Assembly (NCBI RefSeq): GCF_000003855.2
Contig: NW_003101676.1
Span: 701,531-765,530 of the forward strand
DNA from: Blastomyces gilchristii SLH14081
Taxonomy: Eukaryota > Ascomycota > Eurotiomycetes > Onygenales > Ajellomycetaceae
DNA: 64,000 bases
Direction: 5' to 3'
A program made the position numbers and the translations under genes. The first letter of the stretch is position 1; the number at the start of each line of letters is the position of its first letter. The notes under the pieces were generated by a model. The model worked only from the letters and a program-made list of their open reading frames with translations. It had not been told where the DNA came from and searched no databases. Of the stretch, positions 35,847 through 47,410 are shown piece by piece.

Positions 35847-37479
35847 ATGCCGCCGCCCGTCGGTAGATACGCGCCCTCAGGACTTGCTGGCCCATTCCCC
35901 CATCTCCCTCAGAGCCACCTCCAACAACAGCAGCATTCGCAACAGCACCACGCAACTCATGCACAGACTCCCAATACGGGGCTTCCCCCACCTTCCCTAG
36001 GCGGCCACCCTGGCTTTGGTCCTGCGAGTACAAATTCAAACATAAACCCATTCGCCATTCCTGGAGCTAATGGGATGGGCGTGGTGGGGTTCCCCGCGGG
36101 CCCTTCTACCGCTGGTATCCCTGATGGAGGAGGGACGGGTCTAGCGAGTCACGCAGCACAGATGGGGTTTGTGAGGGGTGCGCAGATGCAGCAACAGCAG
36201 CAGCAGCAACAGCAGCAGCAACAGGCGCATTTGGGTCATGACAACCGCTTATCCGTGGATGGAAAAAGTGCTGGTACAAACTCAAGGATACGAGACGTCT
36301 GGAAACACAACTTGGCACAGGAGATGCAGGTTCTAAGGTCGTTAGTGGATAAATATCCTTACATTAGCATGGTGAGTTGTATCTTTTGCTAGAGGCCCTC
36401 ACGATATTCTTCATATGTATGTGTCGTAAATTCGGTCGGGCTAACATGCCTTCTTTACTTAGGATACTGAATTCCCTGGTATTGTCGCGCGGCCGATGGG
36501 TAGTTTCACTACAAAAGCCGATTATCATTACCAAACATTACGATGTAATGTTGACCTTCTGAAAATGATACAATTGGGAATAACGCTATTTTCGGAAAGT
36601 GGTGAAGTTCCTCCCGCCATACCACTAGATTCTAATGCCCAATACGCGGCAAATCTCGGTCCAGCGCCCTGCACTTGGCAATTCAACTTCCAATTCTCAT
36701 TGGAAGGTGACATGTATGCGCAGGAGTCTACAAGCATGCTAGCGAAGGCCGGCATTGACTTCGCCATGCATGAAAAGAATGGCATTGATCCACATGATTT
36801 TGGTGCGCTTCTGATGACGTCTGGATTGGTTCTCATGGATGACGTACATTGGATTTCGTTCCATTCAGGCTATGATTTCGGGTATTTGATGAAGATTATG
36901 CTGTGCAAACCTTTACCTGACGACGAGAAGGAATTCCACAAACTCCTCACCATCTTCTTCCCATCCGTCTACGATATCAAATATCTCATGAAGCACGCCG
37001 GTCGCAACCAAACCGTCAACGGATCCCCACTCACCCAAAGCGCAGCTCAGATCATTGCAAATCTTGGTCAGAAGTCTGGCCTCCAGGATATTGCGGACGA
37101 ACTAGGGGTGAAGCGGGTTGGTATTGCACATCAAGCTGGATCAGACTCACTAGTGACCGGCGAAATATTCTGGAAAATGCGTCAGCTGGTATTCAATGGT
37201 TCGATTGATGAAGAGAAATACTCGGGCCAGATCTGGGGCTTGAACGGGCAGATAACCGCCACGCCTTACCACGGTGCCAGTCAGGCTCAGCAAACACCCA
37301 ATCTCAACGGAGCTACAGTCTACTCCAATGCAGGTACGCCAAGTACACCAAATACAGGCCACGCGGGGCTAACAAATGCGCAAACACCCGCAGCTCAAAC
37401 GCAACATGCTAGCGTTGGTCCATTAACTCCAGGCGGCGGAGGAGGAGTGTTCGGTACCTTCCAATTTGGAAAGTCGTGA
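35847..37479 (+). CDS. POP2: CCR4-NOT deadenylase subunit CAF1/POP2
   Basis: 3'-5' poly(A) exonuclease (DEDD family) of the CCR4-NOT complex in cytoplasmic mRNA decay. Two exons, 35847-36371 and 36463-37479, give 513 residues. The N-terminal 140 are Gln/Pro/Gly-rich, with a CAG/CAA-coded polyglutamine run (36188-36223). The nuclease domain starts IRDVWKHNLAQEM. The catalytic set is visible: MDTEFPG (Asp and Glu, across the intron), SGYDFGYL (Asp), and AHQAGSDSLVT (His and Asp). The C-terminal tail after the domain is Thr/Ala/Gly-rich. Start is the first ATG; fungal orthologues have similar disordered N-termini. Confidence 0.95.
36188..36223 (+). repeat. CAG/CAA microsatellite (polyglutamine)
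   Basis: Run of Gln codons, mostly CAG with interspersed CAA, inside the first exon of the CAF1 gene. Likely length-variable among strains. Confidence 0.85.
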
Positions 37480-38550
37480 TTTAGATAGACTACGAGAAAA
37501 GTCTTTTCCCTATATTTTCAGTAAGGATGAAAAAATGGGTAACTTCTACGGTTGGGACGGTTCAGGGACTGGGAATTCGTTTCTTTCTTTTCGCATGGTA
37601 TGTGGTTTTCACATCTATATTTAGTGGCTACTGGTTGTTTTGATTGTCTGCTCTCTGTTTGGATGTGTATAGTGTGTCTGGCGTTATAGCTGGCTTGTGA
37701 TTTTAGCTTTGTATTTGGGAGTTCACAATTCATTTGCGATTACCGTTTTATTCTTATTCTCTTTGACTACTCGGATTGATTAATTTCTCCTATCCTGATC
37801 ATGGCATGCAGTTATCCTTTTGGAACAATATCCAATGCCCCATGAATTTCCCCCTTCCTATTCTCCCTAATGCCCAGCAGCACTTCATGAATTGAGAATT
37901 TTGGAAATGATTTTCAACCCCTGATATATTTACATTCGGACAACTCCGATATCACTCTCACCTCGTTTTCGCCTCCCTCCCCTGCCAACAACGGCTGTCC
38001 ATTTCATACATACAAGCCTAACTCTCGCGGATGCGGGAATTCGAGACAAGGATGCCTTAAATAAGTAGGCTCGGGTTAAGATTCCTGAATCGAACGACTT
38101 ACGCTAGGCCCAATGAGGACAATTATCCCTCTTACAGTACAGTCTTTATCAACCTCGACTCCTTAGCCCTACCAGTGACAGGGTTGGCGAGATACTGTGA
38201 TTCTTTAAGCAGTCTTGGTTGTTTTATGGTAGGAGGGTGCACGGTGCTCAGAGCAGGGAGCTTGACCTAGTTAGCTATCTCTAGCATTCTCTAGTCTAGG
38301 AAAAGTGTTGACTTGATCGTTAACTCGCATTTCTTCATCTAGCTCTTCTTCGTTACACCGTGATACTCCTCCAATAAGAAACTGGCCTGCCACCGTGCCC
38401 TGCGGAACTCCCTTATCATGAAGGACCCCAACATGGATAATACGGGACTGGGCTCACCAGTTATGGCGAGCTGTCGAGAGTTCCAATTTCCCCTTATTTC
38501 TCGATTGTATATAACCTAGTATCTACCCCTCAGCCAGGAATACCCGATCT
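37480..38550. other. Intergenic region
   Basis: 3' flank of CAF1, then no recognisable gene. A TATATAA element at 38508-38514 lies about 40 bases before the first ATG of the amine oxidase pseudogene, so its core promoter may be intact. Confidence 0.5.
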
Positions 38551-40931
38551 ATGTCCCGATCAATTTACCACCTTCTCCTCTCTTGCTTCATCCCCAATCA
38601 AGCTCCACTTGATCATTTCATGACAATGGCTCTTGACCGTCTGAAGCAACTGGGCCACCAGGTGACTTCCTCCTCTCCTCCCCCTCACCCTTTTGACCCC
38701 CTTTCCACGTTGGAGATCGATGCAGCGGTCGCCATAATCTGCACTGAACACGATGGTTCGCTTAGATTCAACGCTGTCACGCTGTGGGAGCCGAGAAAGG
38801 TTGAAATGATGGCTTGGCTAGCTAATCCGAAAACCGCTCCTCGCCCACATCGTGCAGCGGATGTTGTTGCCATTGCACCCAGCGGAAAGGTGTATGATGG
38901 TATCGTCGACTTGACGGATAGGAAACTTTGCAATGGAAACATGTGGAAGGTGTCCAGCCGTTAATCACAATGGAGGATTTAAATGCAGTGGAACCGTTGG
39001 CGAGGAAGGATCCAAAGATTATCGAGCAATGTGGGATTATTGGTATTCCCCCGGAGGACATGCACAAGGTTTATTGTGATCGTATGTATGTATTGCTTTT
39101 TCCCAGTGGCATTCAGTATTGTGTTTCCCAAGAGAATGGAAAATCCCCTAATAACGTTGTTAGCCTTAATAAGTAAAAACTAACTGTACTTAGCATGGAC
39201 AATTGGATATGATGAGAGATTTGGCAGCGACGTCTGTCTCCAGCAAGCTCTGATGTATTACCGCCCGAACGTGGATGACTGTCAGTATGCATATCCACTA
39301 GACTTCTGTCCCATCTACAGCCCTGAAACCAAAGAGTTTATCCACATCGACGTTTCTCGTGTGCTGAGACCGATCAGTAAAGCTCCATCTAATAACTACG
39401 ACGTACAATCCATTGAAAGGCAAGGTGGTTACCGTGATGCCGTGAAACCCATCCACCTCACCCAGCCACAAGGCGTCTCCTTCAAAGTAGACGGTCGAGT
39501 CATTGACTGGCAAAATTGGAACCTTCATGTTGGCTTCAACTACCGTGAAGGCATTGTACTAAATAATATCACATTCAACGACAAGGGAACTATACGTCCC
39601 GTTTTCTACCGCCTCTTATTAGCAGGGATGGTAGTTCCATACGGGAACCCAGAGCACCCCCATCACCGAAAACATGCTTTCGACTTAGGAGAGTACGTTG
39701 GCGGGTACATGACCAACAGCTTATCGCTTGGGTGTGACTGCAAGGGCGTCATCCACCACATGGATGCAGATTTCGTCAACGCCGCGGACTCGAGCACTAC
39801 TATCAAAAATGCCATCTGTATCCACGAGGAGGATGCCGGTATCTTATTCAAACACACAGATTTCCGAGATGATTCTGTCATCGTGACTCGCGGCCTCAAG
39901 CTCATCATCTCACACATATTCACCGCCACGAACTATGAATACTGCGTGTACTGGATCTTCCACCAGGACGGTACCATCCAACTTGACATCAAACTCACCG
40001 GCATTCTAAACACATACGCCATGAACCCAGGTGAAGACACACTCGGCTAGGGCACGGAAGTGTATCCAGGCGTCAACGCGCACAATCACCAGCATCTCTT
40101 CTGCCTGCGAATCAATGCCAACGTTGACGGCCCCAACAACACCATCTTCCAAGTCGATGCTACCCGGGGACCCGGTGAAGTTGGCAGTAATGAAAACAGG
40201 GAAACGCATTCTATCCAAAGAGAACCAAACACACAACTCCACTACAGGCCATGGCTGACTATGACGGAGCAAGTAGTCGCACATGGGATATTGCAAACAC
40301 CAATAAATTGAATCCGCACAGCAAGAAGCCCGTTGGCCTCAAGCTAGTGAGCCGGGGGGTGCCCGCACTTCTACCCAGGGAGGGTGGGTTAGTATGGAAC
40401 CGTGCCGGATTCGCTAGACATGCAGTCCATGTTACCAAGTGTATGTTTCTTTTTCTCCCTTCTTTGACCTCCTGCCGTCCTTTTCAACCTCACACATACA
40501 CCAATTAATAAGCGACCACTAACCTCACTCTTCTCCACGTAGACGCGGACGACCAACTCTACCCGGCCCGCCGCCACGTGCCACAGACATCTGGTAGCCC
40601 CTCTCTGTCCCCCGGGCTCCCAACCTGGATCAGCGAAGCTTCCTCTGCTCCCTCATTCTCTAACACCAGCATCGAAAACACAGACGTGGTCCTCTGGCAC
40701 ACATTCGGAATCACGCACTTCCCGTCCCCAGAGGATTTTCCCATTATGCCTGCGGAGCCTATGTCGCTATTGCTACGGCCGAGGAATTTCTTCGCTCGCA
40801 ATCCCGCGCTAGATGTTAAGCCGAGCTGGGCTCGGTCACCGAGTCAGGTTGCCGTGGGAATAGAGGGTGCATTTTGTGGCAGCGGAATGGATCCAGGAAG
40901 GAAAGGAGATGGCGTTAGTAGGGTTGTGTGA
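38551..40931 (+). pseudogene. Copper amine oxidase pseudogene (peroxisomal primary-amine oxidase family)
   Basis: Intact family members oxidise primary amines to aldehyde, ammonia and peroxide with copper and a topaquinone cofactor. Recognisable throughout: MALDRLKQLGHQ-type start (38626), CGIIGIPPEDMHKVYCD, MYYRPNVDDCQYAYPLDFCP, TNYEYCVYWIFHQDG (TNYEY holds the cofactor Tyr), AHNHQHLF (copper His pair), RAGFARHAVHVTK, and the C-terminal WHTFGITHFPSPEDFPIMP. Two introns are well formed (39082-39193 and 40441-40542). Three lesions break it: a frame change near 38921-38930 (before WKHVEGVQPLITMEDL), an in-frame TAG at 40048-40050 where the family has Trp (GWGTEVYPGV), and a frame change near 40190-40210. 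The stop falls between the cofactor Tyr and the copper ligands, so no active enzyme can result. Assembly error is the alternative for the frame changes. Confidence 0.88.
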
Positions 40932-41373
40932 TGATGAAAGAACGAAGTTATGCGGGTGACTTATGGCAAAAGTGGTTTTGATTTCACCGCTTCTTTTCCT
41001 TCCTTTATGCTTACATCTACTTCTGTGAAAATTTGTGCTTTGCAAATGCCATATGAACCGTGTGTGAATGGTATGATAATTCCAGAAATATTATCATGTT
41101 TTGATGTAAATTCCTTCAAGCTTCATGTCTGTATCATTGCCCCCTTTTTTTTTTAAACATCTCAGGATGGGGTGATGAATGTTCTGATTTCTTTGCTCTT
41201 TGCAGTATTCACAATAATACTCAATGATTAGACTATTGAACAAAAAATGGGTGTGAGAACAGCAACTGTGAAACAATCTCCTGAAAGGATCCCTAAGCGA
41301 AAGAAAGAAATGAAATGAATATTCTAAAGCACAGACAAATATCGTACATTTGACTCCAAATTAGTTAAGTTCT
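40932..41373. other. Convergent intergenic region
   Basis: Lies between the 3' ends of the amine oxidase pseudogene (+) and the aspartic protease (-). No gene seen. Confidence 0.5.
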
Positions 41374-42938
41374 TTATCCTACTACATGCTCCTCTAACTT
41401 CTGCTGCGACTGCGCCTGCCTCGCAAACCCTACTCTCGGCCCCACGGTATCGAATACCACATACTGACTCTTAAACAATATATCCCCAAAAACAACCTCA
41501 TGAATCGCTGCCTGCATGCTACCAAAGCACATTGGCGTATCTCCATCTCCATATAAAGGGCGTAGGATAATGTGTTCCGGAGGGATCGTCGCGCGATAAT
41601 TGTTTTCAATGATGAGAGAAAATGGCGGGATAGTGGCGTTGCAAGGGAACATCCAACCGTTGAAAAACGCATTTGCGAGGCCAGATATTTTTGCGGAACC
41701 GGGAATTTGGGAATAGTAATCGTTTATGATGGGCTCGGGGAGGAGCATCAGGGTAGTTCCTGTGTCTGGATGTGTGTGAAGGCAGAGCTGTTAATTTTGT
41801 TGACTCCGGGTGCAATGCATACCAGCTTCTACGATATTATATAAAAAAGAAAGAAGGGTTTAATTTATGGATCCTAATTACCAAGAAAGGCTTTAATAGG
41901 AGTGCTGGTATTGCTAGTAGAGTCACCAATAGCATACCCCGTGGTGCTGATAGACCAGAAGCCACTGTCATAGACGGGAGTATATGTAATGTTGCCGTTG
42001 TATTTATCATCGTCGATAAAGCCAAAGTCGAACGTTCCGGGCTTGTTTTTCTTGAGGGATACGGCAAAAAGGGGTTCGGGAAGCGTATCTTTAACATTGT
42101 CAAAGAAGCCGAGTTGTTTTTCAGGCCGAACTGGAATCATAATTAGCAAGTTTAAAGTATCAATGCCATTGGAGAAAGGCTAAAATATGCTGGTAGCAAG
42201 GTTTTTTTTTTTTTTTTTTTTTTTTTAGTTAAAATTCTTACCGTTATTAACGGAAGGGAAAGCAAGTCCAAGAACGCCGTCCAAATTAGAGTCAACAATA
42301 AACGTCTCGCCGACCTTCTGGGCGGCCTGGATGGATTGTGAGGGCGAAACCACATCGTTGATAGAAACTCTATCAATATACACGTTACCGCTTGCGAATG
42401 AACCATCTCCATAATTTACCTCCCAAGAAGATCCATTCATGGGTAACTTCCCGGGCAGGGGTGTATAAAAGTCGTGTGAAGCCCTTTCTACCAAGGGTTG
42501 TTGCGATGAAAATACCCAGCTAGTGTATGTAGCGTCAGCCCTGTTTTTACTTCTCAGCCATTGCTAGAAGAGTACCTACAGATCTGCAGATCCAGTATCA
42601 AGTGCCAAGTTCATAATTTTTCCCGCAACATTCACAGGGCTGAGATATTCGTTATCGTATGGTTCTGGGGTGGCTGAGACAGTCTGATTTACAGACCTTT
42701 CGTACATGATGATATCCAGGAGATCGTTGATGATGTCCAGTACCCCTTTTGGTTTGGCATGGTTTGCATGATCTGCCCTCAGAATGGCCACCGCATATTC
42801 TTCCATTGGGGAACGAGGAGTCGGTCTGCATTTTGAAACTTGCTGGATTGAGAATCCGCTGCGTTTCTCGATAGATCCAGAGCTGGCCAGAGTAAATAGG
42901 AACGCAGCCGCGATGTTGACAATCCCCAAACACCGCAT
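41374..42938 (-). CDS. Secreted pepsin-like aspartic protease (A1 family)
   Basis: Endopeptidase of the pepsin family, probably secreted. Four exons on the minus strand: 42580-42938, 42242-42519, 41882-42130, 41374-41765. They join to 425 residues. The N-terminus MRCLGIVNIAAAFLFTLASS is a signal peptide, followed by a propeptide (IEKRSGFSIQQVSK). Both catalytic motifs are present: DTGSADLW (near 113-120, across the first intron) and DTGTTLML (near 295, across the third intron). The flap region NYGDGSFASG and the GVLGLAFPSVNN stretch are also seen, as in aspergillopepsin/penicillopepsin. The second intron carries a pure T run of about 25 bases. Start chosen at the first Met with a signal peptide; an in-frame upstream extension lacks a start with family support. 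Confidence 0.9.
42202..42226. repeat. Poly-T run inside protease intron
   Basis: About 25 consecutive T on the + strand (A on the coding strand), between the donor at 42241 and the acceptor at 42131. Confidence 0.85.
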
Positions 42939-44040
42939 GATTTTCGTAAAACAAGCGTGGGAGAAATGGGGCTCAGGGCTTTTGGGTAGCAAGAAAATGC
43001 CCGACTCTGTCTGGACCAGAAACATCAACAATTTCCATAGAAAGAAAAGCAGCAAGAACTTGTGGATATATTATATACATCTCAGGCTTGCAGTAATTGT
43101 ATGCGTCCCGCTAATGCCCCCCCGTAGCATACATACGGTCCGGCATGAGCATGCACTGTCTATATGACACAGCAAAAAGCACACAAATGGACGAAATATC
43201 GAGGCACCAGATATATGCATAACAATGCGACTGTGCCACTGCCCCGATAAAAAGTCACCTAGCTGCTGCTGCGCCAAAAAGGTTCTAGAATACATGTAGG
43301 TTCTGAATACCGTAACGCCCGGGACTGCGGGAGCCCTCCGGGATAGCCTGATCAGAAGCAACTTGGAGGGTTCAGCCCAAGGGCTAATAATCACATATTC
43401 AATTGCAAAATCCCATTGCTCATATGCAGCTTAGGAGATTGTCCTGCAGAGTCGCTCATTAACGTTTTCAGGTGTCAATAAGAATAGTAACAAAGGGTCG
43501 GTCAGCTTGGCTGGTTAATTGGTAATAGCAGCACTCGGGCGGCAAAATATATCAATACTCCTCCTTGCCAGCGCAGTAGTGCCATGTTCCTGCGCAGGAG
43601 GGATTTCTGTACCCTCATTTAAGAGAGATTTCCAGGGCCACCGTTGCTCGTTGCTCGCCTGGAATATACTGACATAGACAGGCGCGAAATCCTTGTCTGC
43701 TGCCAAGACAGAGATACCTCAGAAACAAATTATCCAGCAGCAATTAATCATGTAGAATGTGATGTTTCTGTGATATATCTGTCATTTATATTAGATCCTG
43801 AGAATTGTAAGAGTGTGTGTTGTGATTTGACAGCTCTACTGTGTGTAATTTGTGAATAGAGTTGATTTCTTCAAATTAACAGATCATTCACTTGTGATAA
43901 TGAGTTGAGAACTTGAGTGAACAGTTTAAGAACTGAATCTCTTCAAGATTAGAAAATAATATAATGAATGAAAATAATGAGAATATAAAAAAGAATATAA
44001 ATTTTATATTAAAATAAAGCTATTTACGTGTATACAGAAA
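42939..44040. other. Intergenic, becoming AT-rich
   Basis: Upstream of the protease gene to about 43500, then a steadily more AT-rich sequence (43750-44040) without recognisable genes; entry to the repeat region. Confidence 0.5.
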
Positions 44041-44560
44041 ACTTAACCTCAGCTCTCTCTACCTCTACCACCCTCTCCCCCTACCACCCCTTCCACCCCG
44101 TATCACCCCTTCCACTCCCTACTCTACTTCCTCTACCACCACCACCGCCTCTACCGCCCCGCAACCCTCTCTACCACTTCCACCCTCTACCTCTACCACT
44201 TCTTTCACTCTCTACTCTCTCTATTATCACTACCGTCTCTACAGTCTCTACCACCCTCTCTCTCTACCACTCTCTATCACCTTCTTTCACCTCATATCAC
44301 TTCTTTCACTTCTTTCACCCCTTTCACTCTCTACTCTCTACTCTCTACCTTCTCTATCATCATTATCATCTTTACCATCTCTATCACTGTCTTCTTCTAT
44401 TACTCTCTCTCTTTATCACTCTCTTTCACTCTGTATTACCTCTACTATCTCTTCTACTTCTTTCACCTCTTTCACTCTCTAGTCTCTTTACTGTCTCTAT
44501 CACTCTTTCTCTCTATCACTCTCTTTCACCCTGTATCACCTCTATCACTATTATCAGATT
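44041..44560 (+). repeat. Pyrimidine-rich, almost G-free microsatellite tract
   Basis: About 520 bases made almost only of C, T and A on the + strand, with degenerate units such as CTCTACCACC, CTCTATCACT and CTCTTTCACT. Roughly a dozen G in the whole tract. It starts C-rich and becomes more T-rich to the right. A long open frame through it is a product of composition (Ser/Leu/Pro repeats) and not a gene. Confidence 0.85.
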
Positions 44561-44562
44561 TA

Positions 44563-44950
44563 GAGAAAAGTATAAGAAATGTAAATACTGTAGAGAATGT
44601 ATGAAAAGAGTAGAATGAAAAAAAGAATAAAGATTTGAAGATTGATCTGAGCTGTATAAGTCAGAGCATTTAAAATATTTTAATAGAATGTATATAATGT
44701 CACATTACAATGTTTTTCATATGAAAAAGTTGATTTTTCTATAATAAATAGAGTATATTAATAATGAATGTATAGGCTGTAATGAATGTAGTAGAGAAGA
44801 GTATAAAGAATGTAAATATAGTAGAGAACATCTGTAAAGAAAAGAATGAAGATTAATATTATACAGACTGCAGAGTCAGCTGTTCATACTCATTTAATAA
44901 AGTGCATGTGATATTATATAAGGTTATGTTACAGGGCATTTTATATTAAG
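44563..44950 (+). repeat. Two diverged copies of a ~222-bp tandem repeat
   Basis: The block beginning TAGAGAAAAGTATAAGAAAT (44571) recurs at 44792 as TAGAGAAGAGTATAAAGAAT, a spacing of 221. Each copy contains an ATGTxACATTACA-like segment and a GAAAAAGTTGATTTTTC-type segment (44723-44740). Copies are diverged and AT-rich. Confidence 0.65.
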
Positions 44951-44956
44951 AGTCTC

Positions 44957-45006
44957 AGATTGATCAGCTCTTCTACCAGCAGTGTGCTGATGATAACTGA
45001 GCTCTT
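44957..45006. repeat. Inverted repeat, left arm
   Basis: Matches the reverse complement of 47050-47096 over about 46 bases, with CTTCTACCAGCAGTG in common. About nine mismatches, all but one transitions. Confidence 0.65.
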
Positions 45007-45151
45007 TTGTCTCAGTAGTCTACAGATTATGAGACTGTTAAGTGTGAGCCCTGCTGTGATCAACATGCATGAGTTCAATTCCAGAATAGACTTAAGAATA
45101 TAAATTTCAAAAACAAATACTCTGAATATTTAAACAGTACTAAGAGACATT

Positions 45152-46669
45152 CTAGAAGTGTACTCTAGAAACTGTAATGGATAGTTGGGTTCTACCCCCA
45201 CTATTGTTCTTTTCCTTCTTTTCTTTGAATTCCTTTACCCTTGCAGCGTTGTAGATCCTCCAATTATCCGGAGCACTGTCTGGATTGACCAACCAACAGT
45301 TGCCAAAGTGAGATCTCTCACATTCAGGACATGTAGGTGGATTGCCCGATCCCCGATGGTTTCGGGAGCCCCCTTGTGAACTACCACGACCACATCCAGT
45401 ACGGCCACCACGGGCCGAATTCGATGTATTGTTGTTAGAATTGATAGGTGTAGTGGTCGTTGTAGCTGTTGTAGCTGTTGTAGCTGTTGTAGCGGAGTTG
45501 GCCGCAGAATCTGTATTCTGTAGATTCTTTTTATCTTTTGGAGGATCAAGCCGCGAGCGGATCTCCTCCATGAGAAGATCAACATCCAATACCACAGCCG
45601 TGGATTTGGAATCCTGTATCTCCTCTATCTTCTTTTGAACATAATCCCTCCAATTGTTGGGTAGGACTGAGTAGAAGGTATCAAATATCCACACATCTGG
45701 GGGGGAAGCATCCATCATCTCCAATTTCGTGATGGCGGACCGGAACTTATCAAAGAATGTGTGTAGATTGGTGACCTGTGTACCACCAAGTGACATGAAT
45801 TCCAGAACTGCCTCACAGCATAACTGTGTTTTTGAAATAGAGTATTCCTGTTCAATCGCATTCCAGAGGGTATAAGCGATCCGATTTTCATCATATTTGG
45901 AGAAACATGGTCTGACACCTGCACTCAATGAGTTCGAGATGAATGTATAGAGCCACCGGTTTCTGGCGTCCCAGAATGGTGCCCATTCAGCATCTCTTTA
46001 TAGAGGGTTCTGTGTCTGTCGTTTCTCTATCATATACCAACACTGTGCATCAATCAGTTTCGCTTTCATGAAGATGCTCCATGTAGTGTAGTTGAATGTG
46101 CCAGTTAGACTGTTTGACCTCACAGCATTCTTGACATCTTCCTTGAATTGGGAGATTGCCTTGCCAACTCGGCTATCCGGTTCATAAAGGTTGAATTCCA
46201 ACCTTTCACCGAGATTAGGATCCCATGTGGCTGTACGGGCTGTTGAGGTGGTGGCAGGATGATTGTTGACATCCTGTGGTCGATCCGTAGAGGATCTCTG
46301 TTGACGGAGTTTTTCCAGTTGTAATTCGAGTTCTAGGACTCTTCGCTTCTCCTTCTCCATCTCAAATGTCATCTTGAGATGTTCCATCTGTTGGTCTGAT
46401 ATTGCCTCGCCCGAACGGTAGACTTCATGAGAACCAGCATCAAGCTGTTGAGTAGATCGGGGGGCCGGCCTGACCGTGTCAGGAGCTGTATTCAAACCAG
46501 CTTCGAATCGAGAGGGTGTTTCGGGGTGTTCATCAATGGAGCTTTCAAATGCTCCAGGAGGATGTCCACTGGCAGATCGTGAGTGTGAAGAATCATCATC
46601 AACTGAACCAGTGGGTAGGACGCGAGATCGCGAATGTGTGTGTGGGCGAGATCGTGTTGAATCCGCCAT
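45152..46669 (-). pseudogene. Copia-like retrotransposon gag, one in-frame stop, no pol
   Basis: A gag-type frame on the minus strand starting at 46669 (MADSTRSRPHTHSRSR). A Ser/Arg-rich N-terminus and a coiled coil (MEHLKMTFEMEKEKRRVLEL) are followed by a capsid-like helical region (FNYTTWSIFMKAKLIDAQCW ... AYTLWNAIEQEYSISKTQLC ... LHTFFDKFRSAITKLEMMD). After a Thr/Ala/Asn-rich linker and Gly/Arg repeats comes a zinc knuckle, CPECERSHFGNC. The frame is continuous for about 505 codons except one TAA at 45995-45997 (between NPL and RDAEWAPFWDARNRWL). CAA to TAA, a CpA-to-TpA change, would account for it. No protease, integrase or reverse transcriptase lies downstream. I infer a truncated element damaged by point mutation; readthrough cannot be excluded. 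Confidence 0.8.
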
Positions 46670-47049
46670 CTTGAAATTCGTTTATTGGATCCTTGCCAAT
46701 ATTGTTCTCTTTCTTTTCTTGCTTTTTTGCAATGTGGTGTGTTTTCTGCAAGCCTCTTTTTTAAGCGAGCAGTAGTATTATTGATCAACAAGATCTCAAA
46801 CACATCAATACTGATAGAATAAGACGATTTTAACACCTGATGGGTGTATCGAATGAAGCAGTAGTTAAAATAATGATTATTGACAAGGAATCCCGAATTG
46901 GCAGCGATTTTTGCGCAAAACGGGTCTCATAACCTGTAAAGCTTGTGTGATTGAAAGGTTGCTAGCTTGTGGGAAGTTATATGGTGGAAGGATTAGTAAG
47001 CCAGATCACGTGACCTGACAGTAAGCTCTTGAAAGAATGAGCTCTAGAA

Positions 47050-47096
47050 GTGCTCAGTCGCCACCAGCGCACTGCTGGTAGAAGGGCCAATCAACC
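47050..47096. repeat. Inverted repeat, right arm
   Basis: Reverse-complement partner of 44957-45006, enclosing the gag remnant. Also contains a small hairpin, CCAGCgcactGCTGG. Confidence 0.65.
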
Positions 47097-47152
47097 CAGA
47101 ACTCTCAACATCCCCTCTCAGATCAGCTATCACAGAGTACTACATTTTACTC

Positions 47153-47410
47153 GGAAAAGTTGGTTTTTCTATAATATATAGAGAGATAGCTCTATCTTTT
47201 GTATGAAATTAGATATAATAGATAGTGCACGGATAATATAAGAAGCAGATCTTGATACACATAAGATTCATATGTCTTCAACATATTCATCCGTGATATT
47301 CATTCTGACACAATGTCACTAAGCAGGTGCTACTAATGAGGTGCATGTGATGTCATGTTACAGTGTTTTTTGCACGGAAAAGTTGGTTTTTCTTTAATAT
47401 ATAGAGAGAA
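47153..47410 (+). repeat. Two copies of the ~222-bp repeat, right cluster
   Basis: GGAAAAGTTGGTTTTTCTAT followed by AATATATAGAGAG at 47153, and again at 47376 with a single-base difference in the core. The second copy is preceded by GTGCATGTGATGTCATGTTA (47341), close to GTGCATGTGATATTATATAA near 44903. Confidence 0.7.

Noticed and set aside
44028..44618. 196-codon open frame on the + strand
   Set aside because: Runs through the pyrimidine-rich repeat; Ser/Leu/Pro composition reflects the repeat and the frame has no family resemblance.
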